A DNA stretch of 64,000 bases from JBBRHQ01 sp963720735 (lineage in GTDB: Bacteria; Actinomycetota; Thermoleophilia; Solirubrobacterales; 70-9): positions 124,001-188,000 of the forward strand of contig CAVRGL010000001.1 of the NCBI GenBank assembly GCA_963720735.1, read 5' to 3'. The translations under genes and the position numbers were made by a program. The notes beneath the pieces were generated by a model, which saw only the letters and a program-made list of their open reading frames with translations, ran no database searches and was not told the origin of the DNA. Within the stretch, counting starts at the first letter, position 1. Every line of letters starts with the position of its first letter. This document shows positions 18,373-26,592 of this stretch, piece by piece.

Positions 18373-19452
18373 CTAATCCTGAAGGAAGGGCGGCACGTCG
18401 ATCTCGTCGTCGTCAACCCTGAGGCTGCGGATGTCGGTGTCGTCGGCGGAGATCCGGGGCCGGCTCTCATAGCGGCGCCGGACCCGCTGGGGCGAGCGGG
18501 CCAGCAGCTCGAAGCCCTCGAAGCCGGTGGCGATCACGGTGACCCGGATCTCGTCGCGCATCGACTGGTCGACCACCGAGCCGAAGATGATGTTGGCGTT
18601 GTCGTCAGCCTCGGATTGGACGAGCTGGGCGGCCTCGTTGACCTCGAACAGGCCGAGGTCCTCCGGGCCGGTGATGTTGAGCAGCATTCCCGTCGCGCCC
18701 TTGATCGATTCCTCGATCAACGGCGAGGTGATCGCGGCCTTGGCGGCGTCCACGGCCCGGGCCTCGCCCGAGGCGGAGCCGACCCCCATCAGGGCCGAGC
18801 CCGCGTCGCGCATGATCGTCCGCACGTCGGCGAAGTCGAGGTTGATCAGGCCGGGGATGGTGATCAGGTCGGTGATCCCCTGGACGCCCTGGCGAAGGAT
18901 GTCGTCGGCCTGGCGGAAGGCCTCGAGCACGCTGGTGCGGCGCTCGACCGCCTGCAGGAGCTTCTCGTTCGGGACGATGATCAGGGTGTCGACGTTGTTG
19001 CGGAGCTTCTCGATCCCCTCGAGCGCCTGCTGCATCCGCCGCTTGCCCTCGAACTCGAACGGCTTGGTTACGGCGCCGACGGTCAGCGCTCCGATCTCCT
19101 CCTTGGCGATCTCGGCGATCACCGGCGCGGCCCCGGTCCCGGTGCCGCCGCCCTCGCCCGCGGTGACGAAGACCATGTCGGCGCCCTTCAGCGCCTCCTT
19201 GATCTCGTCGCGGCTCTCGGCCGCGGCTCCTGCGCCGACCTCCGGGTTGCCGCCGGCGCCGAGCCCGCGGGTCAGCTCCTGCCCGATCGAGAGCTTGATG
19301 TCGGCGTCACAGGCCTGAAGCGCCTGCGCATCGGTGTTGACGGCGACGAACTCGACACCGCGGATGCCCGCGTCGACCATCCGGCTGACGGCGTTGGTGC
19401 CGCCACCGCCGGCGCCGACCACCTTGATCACCGCGAGGTAAGTGGATTCCAT
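18373..19452 (-). CDS. ftsZ: Cell division protein FtsZ
   Basis: This tubulin-like GTPase forms the cytokinetic ring. The 359-residue product has the GTP-binding signature GGGTGTGAAPVIAE (about residues 99-112), the N-terminal VVGAGGGGTNAV and the T7-loop region NLDFADVRTIM. The variable linker is short and ends with a conserved C-terminal peptide DVPPFLQD, the interaction tail for partners such as SepF. There is no ftsA in the cluster, so SepF-type anchoring is likely, but sepF is not found downstream in this window. Translation starts at ATG 19452 with AGGA about nine bases upstream. Confidence 0.98.
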   Translation of the reverse strand: MESTYLAVIKVVGAGGGGTNAVSRMVDAGIRGVEFVAVNTDAQALQACDADIKLSIGQELTRGLGAGGNPEVGAGAAAESRDEIKEALKGADMVFVTAGEGGGTGTGAAPVIAEIAKEEIGALTVGAVTKPFEFEGKRRMQQALEGIEKLRNNVDTLIIVPNEKLLQAVERRTSVLEAFRQADDILRQGVQGITDLITIPGLINLDFADVRTIMRDAGSALMGVGSASGEARAVDAAKAAITSPLIEESIKGATGMLLNITGPEDLGLFEVNEAAQLVQSEADDNANIIFGSVVDQSMRDEIRVTVIATGFEGFELLARSPQRVRRRYESRPRISADDTDIRSLRVDDDEIDVPPFLQD

Positions 19453-19511
19453 CTCCCGAATTCCTATCGACTGACCTACGGAGTTAGTTGAGCCTTGGTT
19501 CCGTCCGAGGC

Positions 19512-19547
19512 TTCAGCGATGCTTGAAGGTTCCACTCATCCGCTGAA
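19512..19547 (-). promoter_or_regulatory. Stem-loop in the ftsZ 5' untranslated region
   Basis: A perfect 7-base stem (TTCAGCG/CGCTGAA) with a 22-base loop begins about a dozen bases after the predicted ftsZ transcription start. It could stabilise the leader or mask and unmask the ribosome-binding site region about 60 bases further on. Only the pairing is visible; function is inferred. Confidence 0.45.
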
Positions 19548-19565
19548 ACCAGGGGAATCGCGCTC

Positions 19566-19594
19566 AACGTAGGGTATCCGGGGTGCTCTGTCAA
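19566..19594 (-). promoter_or_regulatory. Consensus-like housekeeping promoter of ftsZ
   Basis: On the minus strand TTGACA (19589-19594) and TACGTT (19566-19571) are separated by exactly 17 bases, a near-perfect sigma70/SigA-type promoter. Transcription should start near 19559, giving a leader of about 107 bases. It lies in the 335-base gap between ftsQ and ftsZ (19453-19787), the only large gap in the dcw cluster. The rest of that gap shows no gene. Confidence 0.85.
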
Positions 19595-19787
19595 TGCCGC
19601 GAATCGCATCCTGCACACCAGATCTCTCGACCCCCGATCGAGGGTTTTCCGAATCTCACCCTCAGGTCGAGGCTTGGCGGAGAGGGCCTGGAAGAAGGGG
19701 CGTGAGGCGACGGATACGGCTTCACAGAGCGGATCGCCGGAGGGGTGGCCGGTCCGGGTGAGCCCTTCCGGAGCTCCCCCTCCCGGC

Positions 19788-20582
19788 TCAGGGCACCGAG
19801 GGAAGCGGGTGCCCGGCCCCGCCGACCGCGGGCCGGTCGGCTGAGCTTAGGTCTACATAATCGAGCGCGGTCAGGGAGGGATCGGCGAGTACGGCCGCCG
19901 CGGAGCGCCACTTGCGTGCCGCCCGTGCGGGGGTTCCGAAGCGCAGCTCGATGCCGCCGCGAAGCTCCACCACCACCCCGCTTCCGCTGTCGTACCAGCT
20001 GCGGTCGAGGTGGGGCTGAAGCGCCTTCGGAACCGCCCCCAGGACCCGGGCCTGGTCCAGCGCGGTGCCGGCCAGCAGCCCTCGCTTCGGCGGCTTGGCG
20101 AGCGGCAGCGAGGGCAGCTCGAGCCCGTGGGGGGACAGTGAGCTGAGGAGGCCGCCGTCGGCCGCGACCACCGTGGCGCCGGAGCCGCTGCCGATCAGCG
20201 CCGCCGGGCGGCGCTCGACGACCCGCACCGAGAGCGTGTGGGGGAAGTCCGGATCGGCGCTGACCGAGCGCACCAGCGGGAACGCGGATGCAGCCCGCTC
20301 GAGCTGCTGCTGCTGCACGTGCAGGGTGGTCATCTTCCGCCCCGCCCGCTCGAGTGCCCGCTCTAGCGCGGCGCCGCCGGGAGACCCCGCCGGGATCCCC
20401 TCGACCTTGACCCTGCTGACGGCGACCAGGCCGGAGTCCCGAAACCAGAACCAGTAGCCCAGTGCCAGGATGAGCGCCGCGACGGCGCCGATCGCGGCCG
20501 GGCGCCGCCACTCGCGCCGCGCCCGGGAACGGCGTCTCGCCCCGGGACGGACGCGGCTGATCGCCTCGACCAGGGCGCTCAT
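19788..20582 (-). CDS. ftsQ: Cell division protein FtsQ/DivIB
   Basis: This bitopic membrane protein of the divisome forms a complex with FtsL and FtsB. The 264-residue product has a basic cytoplasmic N-terminus, one membrane helix (about residues 32-48, AAIGAVAALILALGYWFWF) and a periplasmic-type POTRA domain starting VSRVKVEGIPAG. Sequence conservation is weak, as usual for FtsQ, so position in the dcw cluster between murB and ftsZ is important evidence. The ATG overlaps the murB stop codon (ATGA). Confidence 0.88.
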   Translation of the reverse strand: MSALVEAISRVRPGARRRSRARREWRRPAAIGAVAALILALGYWFWFRDSGLVAVSRVKVEGIPAGSPGGAALERALERAGRKMTTLHVQQQQLERAASAFPLVRSVSADPDFPHTLSVRVVERRPAALIGSGSGATVVAADGGLLSSLSPHGLELPSLPLAKPPKRGLLAGTALDQARVLGAVPKALQPHLDRSWYDSGSGVVVELRGGIELRFGTPARAARKWRSAAAVLADPSLTALDYVDLSSADRPAVGGAGHPLPSVP

Positions 20583-21520
20583 CCCTCCTCCCCGCCCCCC
20601 TCGATCTCCCAGCCCTCGGGCCACTCGACCCGGCCGAGCACCTGGACCTCGGGCTCGAGCAGGACGTCGAAGCGCTGCTTGACGCGGGCTCGCCCCTCGG
20701 CCATCAGCGCCAGCACGTCGGCGGTGCTCGCCTCGCCGGTGTTCTCGACGAAGTTGGCGTGCTTCTCGGCGAAGCGGGCTCCCCCGCGCCGCAGGCCGCG
20801 GCATCCGGCGGCCTCCAGCAGCTGGCCCGCGGTTCGCCCGCCCGCCTCCGCGGCGTCGGGGTTCTTGAAGGTCGAGCCGAAGGTCTTGATCCCGGATGGC
20901 TGGGCCTCACGACGGCGGCCGCGCATCCCCTCCAGGGTGGCGCGGATCGACTCCGGCTCGGCGGGCGTCAGCCGGAACGAGGCCCTGGAGACGACCTCGC
21001 CGGGCTCCAGGTTCGAGCTGCGGTAGGCGAAGCCGAGCTGATCAGGGCGGCGGCGGCTCGCACCGGAGGCATCGCATACGTCGACCCACTCAAGCACCCG
21101 CGCCAGCTCGCCGCCATAGGCGTTCGCGTTCATCCGCACCGCGCCCCCCGCGCTGCCCGGGATGTTGACCCCGAACTCGATTCCCGAGAGCCCCCAGCCG
21201 GCGGCCTTGGCCGAGACCGAGGGCAGGCGGGCGCCGCCGCCGCAGACGATCCGATCGTCCTGGCGCCCGATCGCCGCAAGCTCCCCGTCGAGCTTGATCG
21301 CGAGTCCTCTGAATCCTTCATCGGCTACCAGCAGGTTCGATCCCGAGCCGATCACTCCTACCGCGACCCCCTCGCCGGCGGCCCAGGCGAGGAGCTCCAG
21401 GAGACGCTCCTGGTCGGCGGGGCGGGCGAAGTAGTCGGCAGGGCCGCCGGTGCGCACGGTGGTGAGGCGCTCGAGCGGGTGGGAGCGCTCGACCCCGTCC
21501 GGCGGCCCGACGGCGCTCAA
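20579..21520 (-). CDS. murB: UDP-N-acetylenolpyruvoylglucosamine reductase
   Basis: MurB reduces UDP-GlcNAc-enolpyruvate to UDP-MurNAc with NADPH and bound FAD. The 313-residue product has TTVRTGGPADYFARP at the FAD-binding start, IGSGSNLLVADEGF, GIEFGVNIPGSAGGAVRMNA, and the type II C-terminal region with STFKNP and the catalytic Glu near HANFVENTG. The start is TTG 21520, sharing bases with the murC stop (TTGA overlap). This start removes an upstream extension that has no homology. Confidence 0.95.
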   Translation of the reverse strand: MSAVGPPDGVERSHPLERLTTVRTGGPADYFARPADQERLLELLAWAAGEGVAVGVIGSGSNLLVADEGFRGLAIKLDGELAAIGRQDDRIVCGGGARLPSVSAKAAGWGLSGIEFGVNIPGSAGGAVRMNANAYGGELARVLEWVDVCDASGASRRRPDQLGFAYRSSNLEPGEVVSRASFRLTPAEPESIRATLEGMRGRRREAQPSGIKTFGSTFKNPDAAEAGGRTAGQLLEAAGCRGLRRGGARFAEKHANFVENTGEASTADVLALMAEGRARVKQRFDVLLEPEVQVLGRVEWPEGWEIEGGGEEG

Positions 21521-22818
21521 GACGACCCGCTCTCCACCAGACGCCCCGCCAGCTCGGTGATGTCGCCGGCGCCGATCGTCACCAGGATCTCGCCCTCGCG
21601 CAGGGTCGGGCCGAGCGCCGCCGCGGCGCGATCTGCGTCGACCAGCCACCAGACCGGGCGGCCGCCGGCCCGGTCGGCGGCCGCCTCCGCGACCTGCAGG
21701 CCGCTGACCCCGGCGAGCGGGCCGACCGGCTCCTCCCGGGCGGGGTAGACATCGAGGACGCCAACCTCGTCGGCGAGCGCCAGCGCCGCCCCGAACTGAT
21801 CGGCGAGGGCCTTGGTCCGCGAGTAGAGGTGGGGCTGGAAGACGGCGACCAGGCGGCTCGGCCCAAGCTCCCGCAGGGCTTCGAGCGCGGCGCGCAGCTC
21901 GGTCGGATGGTGGGCGTAGTCGTCGTAGACGCGCGCCCCCCGGCACCTCCCCCGGAGCTCGAGCCGTCTCCTCACCCCCGGGAAGTCGCCGAGCCCGGAG
22001 GCCGCGGCTGCGAGGTCGGCGCCGGCCAGCTCCAGCGCCGCCAGGGCCGCGCGCGCGTCGAGCAGGTTGTGGTTCCCCGGTACGGCCAGCTCCAGCCGCT
22101 CGGGCCCCGGCGACCGGTGATCGAAGAAGATCAGCCGGCGGTCCTCGGCCAGCCGCTCGAGGCCGGCTCCGGCGGGCAGCGCCACGCCCCTGGCGGGCGC
22201 GGCGAAGCGCTCGAAGGCCTGCTCGAGCTCGGCAAGCGATCCCCAGCGGGAGTGATGGTCCATCTCGAGGTTCGTGACCACAGCGATCTCGGGCTCCAGG
22301 CGCAGGAAGCTCGCGTCGCTCTCGTCAGCCTCGGCCACCGCCCACTCCCCCTCCCCCCAGCCGGAGTTGACGGCCTCGCCACCGGGGCCGGCGCCGGGCA
22401 GCTCGCCACCGAGGAAGAAGGCGGGATCGAGGCCGAGCGCCCGCATCGCCCAGACGACCATCGCCGTCGTCGTCGTCTTGCCGTGGGTGCCCGAGACAGC
22501 GATAAGCCGCTTGCGTCCGCAGAGCTCCGCGAGCAGCTCTCCCCGGTGGATGATCACCGCGCCTCGCGCCCGGGCCGCGGCCAGCTCCGGGTTGTCCTCG
22601 CCGATCGCGGTGGAGACGACCACCTCCGCCTCGGCCGGCAGGTTTGCCGTGTCGTGGCCGATCGCCGCCTCGACTCCGGCCTCCCGCAGCCGGCGGGTGT
22701 AGCTGGACTCGGCCCGGTCGCTGCCGCTGACCCGGGCGCCGAGCCGGTCGCAGACCAGGGCGAGGCCGCTCATCCCGGCACCGCCGATCCCGATGAAGTG
22801 AAGCGTCCTGCCCTTCAT
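21517..22818 (-). CDS. murC: UDP-N-acetylmuramate-L-alanine ligase
   Basis: MurC adds L-Ala to UDP-MurNAc. The 433-residue product opens with the Rossmann motif HFIGIGGAGMSGLALV, has the ATP-binding P-loop AVSGTHGKTTTTAMV (about residues 106-120), and YDDYAHHPTEL in the C-terminal domain. It overlaps murG upstream by four bases and murB downstream by four. Confidence 0.97.
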   Translation of the reverse strand: MKGRTLHFIGIGGAGMSGLALVCDRLGARVSGSDRAESSYTRRLREAGVEAAIGHDTANLPAEAEVVVSTAIGEDNPELAAARARGAVIIHRGELLAELCGRKRLIAVSGTHGKTTTTAMVVWAMRALGLDPAFFLGGELPGAGPGGEAVNSGWGEGEWAVAEADESDASFLRLEPEIAVVTNLEMDHHSRWGSLAELEQAFERFAAPARGVALPAGAGLERLAEDRRLIFFDHRSPGPERLELAVPGNHNLLDARAALAALELAGADLAAAASGLGDFPGVRRRLELRGRCRGARVYDDYAHHPTELRAALEALRELGPSRLVAVFQPHLYSRTKALADQFGAALALADEVGVLDVYPAREEPVGPLAGVSGLQVAEAAADRAGGRPVWWLVDADRAAAALGPTLREGEILVTIGAGDITELAGRLVESGSS

Positions 22819-23909
22819 CGGCCCGCGGCGGCCAGGACCTCGTCGGCGATCCGGGCGGCGGCATCCGGCCTGGCCAGGGCGCGTGCCGCCGCCGACATCC
22901 GCGCGAGGCGCTCGCCGTCATCGAGGATCGCGACGACCTCGCGCCGCAGCCGCTGCGGCGAGAGCTCCTCGTCGGCAAGCACCACCGCGGCCCCGGCCAC
23001 CTCCATCCAGCGGGCGTTGGAGGTCTGATGATCCGCGGTCGCGTACGGGTAGGGGACGAGCAGCGCCGGCCGCCCCGCGGCGGCGAACTCGAACAGCGAG
23101 CCGCCGGAGCGGCCCAGGACGAGGTCGCTGGCCGCCAGGGACTGGCCCAGATTCGGCTCGTAGGGAAGCAGCACGTAGCCGCCCGCGTCGATCCGCTCGA
23201 GGCGATCACGAAGCTCGGGGTAGTCGCGCCGGCCTGCCAGGTGGAGCACCTCGAAGCCGCGGCCGGGATCGGCGGCGAATGCATCAAGAGCAGCGAAGTT
23301 GACCGAGCGCGCCCCCTGGCTGCCCCCCACCACCAGCAGGCAGCGGGCGGCGGGGTCGATCCCGAACCTCTCGCGTGAGGCGGAGCGGTCGGCCGCGAGG
23401 ACGGCCGCGGGAACCGGACGCCCGGTGACCAGATAGCGATCGCCGTCGCGGCCGTCGATCGGGAAGGCGAGGCAGACCCGCCGGGCGCGGCCCGCGAGCA
23501 ACCGGTTGGCGAGCCCGAGACGGCTGTCGGCCTCGGTCAGGACCAGCGGGACCCGCATGGTCAGCGCCGCCAGTCCGACCGGCCCGGCGACGAAGCCACC
23601 GCCCCCCATGACGACCTCGGCCTCTCGCGCCCGCAGCATGGCCCGGGCTGAGCCCACGGCCAGCAGGGCCCGGGCCGAGGCGGCCGCCGCGCGCAGCGGG
23701 CGCTTGCGGTCGATGCCACCGACCGAGACGTAGTCGATCGGATATCCGGCCGCGGGGACCAGGTCGGCCTCGATCCTCTCCTGGGTGCCAATGAAGCTGA
23801 CCGAGACGCCCCTACCCCGAAGCTCGTCGGCGACCGCCATGGCGGGCACGACGTGACCGGCTGTCCCGCCGGCCGCTATCACGACTCTTGGCCCGTTTGC
23901 GCCCGCCAT
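22815..23909 (-). CDS. murG: Lipid II-forming GlcNAc transferase MurG
   Basis: MurG transfers GlcNAc from UDP-GlcNAc to lipid I at the inner membrane face. Its 364 residues include the N-terminal glycine loop VIAAGGTAGHVVPAMAVADEL, GGSQGARSVN and the C-terminal donor-site region LGRSGGSLFEFAAAGRPALLVP. The first 98 bases of the gene are also read in another frame as the basic tail of FtsW, so this overlap includes the substrate-binding glycine loop. Confidence 0.97.
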   Translation of the reverse strand: MAGANGPRVVIAAGGTAGHVVPAMAVADELRGRGVSVSFIGTQERIEADLVPAAGYPIDYVSVGGIDRKRPLRAAAASARALLAVGSARAMLRAREAEVVMGGGGFVAGPVGLAALTMRVPLVLTEADSRLGLANRLLAGRARRVCLAFPIDGRDGDRYLVTGRPVPAAVLAADRSASRERFGIDPAARCLLVVGGSQGARSVNFAALDAFAADPGRGFEVLHLAGRRDYPELRDRLERIDAGGYVLLPYEPNLGQSLAASDLVLGRSGGSLFEFAAAGRPALLVPYPYATADHQTSNARWMEVAGAAVVLADEELSPQRLRREVVAILDDGERLARMSAAARALARPDAAARIADEVLAAAGR

Positions 23910-25104
23910 CGACGACCCGCAGTTTGCCAGCGCGGGCGGGGGGCTTTGCCGCGGCGAGGCTCGCCGTCCCGCCCCGGGCGATGTTGAGAATCAAGCCGAC
24001 GGCGAAGAGGCTGACCAGGAGGCTGCTGTTGCCGTAGGAGACGAAGGGCAGCGGCACCCCGGTCAGCGGCGCGAGCCCCATCACCGCGAAGAGGTTGATC
24101 ACGGCCTGGGCGAGGACCAGCGCCGTCAATCCCGCGGCGAGCAGCTTGCCGTAGGAGTCCTTCGCAGTCTGGGCGATGCGGAACCCGGCGAAGCCGAAGA
24201 TCGCGAACAGGGCGGTGATCCCGGCGATCCCCACGAACCCGACCTCCTCGCCGATCACCGCCGCGATCATGTCCGTGTGGGCCTCGGGCAGGTAGTAGGC
24301 CTTCTGCACCCCGTTGCCGATCCCCGTGCCGAAGATCCCGCCGGAGCCGAGCGCGATCTTCGCCTGCAGCGCCTGGAACCCCGACCCGGCGGCGTCGGCC
24401 CCCGGGTGAAGGAAGCCGATCAGGCGCTCCCGGCGGTAAGGCTCGAACAGCACCACCAGCAGCACCAGGAAGGCGATCACCGCGGCGATCAGCAGCAGGT
24501 CGCGGAGGCGCGCGCCGGCCGCGATCAGGGTCGCGGTGGCCGCGAACGTGGTCACCATCGCAGTGCCGAGGTCGGGCTCCACGACGACCAGAAAGCAGGC
24601 GAGGCCGACCACCATCAGGTAGGGCATCATCCCGGCGATCGTCCGGGTCATCTTCGGCCTCGCGGCGAGCACGTGGGCTCCATAGAGCACCAGGGTCACC
24701 TTGGCCAGCTCCGAGGGCTGGATCTGCAGGGAGCTGGGGCCGATCCAGCGGCTGGCCCCGTTGACCGTGGTGCCGGCGAACATCACCGCGACCAGCAGGA
24801 GGAAGGAGAGCACCAGCAGCCCGGGGGTGAGGCGCCGGATCAGCCCCAGCCCGTGACGGGCGACGAGATGCATGACGACCAGGCCGAGCGCGCCGAAGAT
24901 GATCGTCCGCTTCAAGTAGAAGGCGCTGTTGGAGAGGCCGCCGTCGCTCAGCACCTGGGTGGTCGAGCTGGCCGAGAAGACCATCACCGCGCCGAAGGCG
25001 AGCAGCATCAGGGTGACGGTCAGCATCAGGTTGTACTCGGTGGAAAGCGCCGCTCGGGCTCGCTTGCGCTTCGAGCGCCAGCCGGCCAGGGCCCGCGCGC
25101 TCAC
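23812..25104 (-). CDS. ftsW: SEDS peptidoglycan glycosyltransferase FtsW
   Basis: FtsW polymerises septal peptidoglycan with FtsI. The 430-residue product has about ten membrane segments, and shows GASRWIGPSSLQIQPSELAK, VVEPDLGTAMV, LPEAHTDMIAAVIGEE and PLPFVSYGNSSLL, all SEDS landmarks. The GTG start at 25104 overlaps the murD stop (GTGA). The cytoplasmic C-terminal tail is strongly basic (many Arg, about residues 395-430) and is encoded by DNA that also encodes the MurG N-terminus. Confidence 0.95.
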   Translation of the reverse strand: MSARALAGWRSKRKRARAALSTEYNLMLTVTLMLLAFGAVMVFSASSTTQVLSDGGLSNSAFYLKRTIIFGALGLVVMHLVARHGLGLIRRLTPGLLVLSFLLLVAVMFAGTTVNGASRWIGPSSLQIQPSELAKVTLVLYGAHVLAARPKMTRTIAGMMPYLMVVGLACFLVVVEPDLGTAMVTTFAATATLIAAGARLRDLLLIAAVIAFLVLLVVLFEPYRRERLIGFLHPGADAAGSGFQALQAKIALGSGGIFGTGIGNGVQKAYYLPEAHTDMIAAVIGEEVGFVGIAGITALFAIFGFAGFRIAQTAKDSYGKLLAAGLTALVLAQAVINLFAVMGLAPLTGVPLPFVSYGNSSLLVSLFAVGLILNIARGGTASLAAAKPPARAGKLRVVDGGRKRAKSRDSGRRDSRSRRARHGGRRRASG

Positions 25105-26468
25105 GCCAGCGTCTCGACGATCACGCGGAAGCGCTCCCCGCGCTCCTCGAAGTCGCGGAACGAGTCGAAGCTGGCGCAGGCCGGAGAGAGCAGGACGACC
25201 TCGCCCGCCTCGGCGGCCGCCGAGGCGCGGCGGACCGCGTCCTCGAGGTCCCTGCAGCGCTCCAGCCGGACCCCCTCTGCCACCGCCGGCTGCAGCGCCC
25301 CCTCGAGCTCCGTCGCGGCTTCGCCGATCAGGTACGCGGCGCGGCAGCGCTCGGCGAGCGGCGCCGCCAACGGCTCGAACGACTCTCCCTTGAGGCTGCC
25401 CCCGAGGATCACGTGGACTCCGCCCGCGAAGGCCCGAAGCGCGGTCGTGGCGGCGTTGACGTTGGTCGCCTTCGAGTCGTTGACGTAGAGCACGCCGGCG
25501 ATCTCGGCGACCCGCTCGAGCCGGTGGGGGACGCCGGCGAAGCTGCGCAGCCCGGCGGCGACCGCATCGCGCTCCAGGCCCATCGCCAGGGCGGCCCCCG
25601 CGGCGGCCATAGCGTTGGCGACGTTGTGGGCGCCGATCAGCGGCAGCTCGGCCGCCTCGATCAGCGGCTCGCCCGCGGCGAAGATCGTCCCCCCGGCGAG
25701 GGCGACGTCGCAATCCGCGCCCTCGGCGGCGCAGAACCGCACCCGCCGCCCGCAGCCACCGAGGTCCAGACCGGCCAGCGCCTCCTCGTCCCCGTTGCAG
25801 ACGGCGACGTCCTCGTTCGCCTGGTGGGCGAAGATCCGCAGCTTCGCGGCAAGGTAGGCCTCCATCGTCCCGTGGCGGTCGAGGTGGTCTGGGGCGATGT
25901 TGAGTAGCACGGCGCACTCGGGGGCGAACGCCTCGGCGTCCTCGAGCTGGAAGCTCGAGCACTCGCAGACCACAGTCGCCTCCTCCTCGACGCTCCCGGC
26001 CAGTGTGGAGAGCGGCGTGCCGACGTTGCCGGCGACGGCGGCCGGCTCCCCTGCGGTGCGGTAGAGGTGGCCGAGCAGCTCGGCGGTGGTCGTCTTGCCG
26101 TTGGTCCCGGTGATCGCCGCGAAGCGGTTGGGGATCGCCCGCCAGGCGAGCTCGAGCTCGCCCACCACCCCATTCCCCCGCCGCAGCGCCGCCTCGATCA
26201 CGGGCGCCTCGCGCGGGACGCCGGGGCTCTTGACGACGGTCCGGGCCCGCTCCAGGTACTCGATTCCTTGCCCATCCAGGCTGACTTCGACGCCCAGCCC
26301 CATGAGCCCTTCCGCGGCTTCGGGATGTCCCGAGTCGACCCCGATCACCTCCTCACCGCGCGCCCGGAGCATCTCGGCGACCGCCACCCCGGAACGGGCC
26401 AGCCCGACCACCAGGAACGGCCCCGGCGGCAGTGGGGGTCGGGGTTTGCGCGGAGGCGGTTTGCTCAC
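25101..26468 (-). CDS. murD: UDP-N-acetylmuramoyl-L-alanine-D-glutamate ligase
   Basis: MurD adds D-Glu to the UDP-MurNAc-Ala precursor. The 455-residue product has FLVVGLARSGVAVAEML at the N-terminus, the P-loop ITGTNGKTTTAELL and NIAPDHLDRHGTMEAY. The start is GTG. It is preceded by a proline/lysine-rich leader (about residues 3-15) and by an unusual 124-base gap to mraY containing a stem-loop. Confidence 0.96.
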   Translation of the reverse strand: MSKPPPRKPRPPLPPGPFLVVGLARSGVAVAEMLRARGEEVIGVDSGHPEAAEGLMGLGVEVSLDGQGIEYLERARTVVKSPGVPREAPVIEAALRRGNGVVGELELAWRAIPNRFAAITGTNGKTTTAELLGHLYRTAGEPAAVAGNVGTPLSTLAGSVEEEATVVCECSSFQLEDAEAFAPECAVLLNIAPDHLDRHGTMEAYLAAKLRIFAHQANEDVAVCNGDEEALAGLDLGGCGRRVRFCAAEGADCDVALAGGTIFAAGEPLIEAAELPLIGAHNVANAMAAAGAALAMGLERDAVAAGLRSFAGVPHRLERVAEIAGVLYVNDSKATNVNAATTALRAFAGGVHVILGGSLKGESFEPLAAPLAERCRAAYLIGEAATELEGALQPAVAEGVRLERCRDLEDAVRRASAAAEAGEVVLLSPACASFDSFRDFEERGERFRVIVETLA

Positions 26469-26522
26469 GTGCCTAGCTTCGCGCTTACGCCTGGAGTACC
26501 TACCGGCGCGGCCCCCTTGACG

Positions 26523-26563
26523 TGGCCGACCTGCTCAATGCATGTCGCGGCTGAGGTCGGCCA
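26523..26563. promoter_or_regulatory. Long stem-loop in the murD-mraY gap
   Basis: A perfect 10-base inverted repeat (TGGCCGACCT/AGGTCGGCCA) with a 21-base loop lies between mraY and murD. Most genes of the cluster overlap or nearly touch, so this 124-base gap stands out. No T-run follows, so it is not a classical terminator. It may be an RNA-processing or attenuation element. No good promoter is visible in the gap. Confidence 0.5.
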
Positions 26564-26592
26564 GGTCCCCTGAGGGTCGGAATTGGTCCCTC

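Noticed and set aside
15401..18376. Plus-strand open frame of 991 codons
   Set aside because: It mirrors the minus-strand fusion gene, whose product has clear domain motifs. The plus frame is low-complexity and begins inside gcvT.
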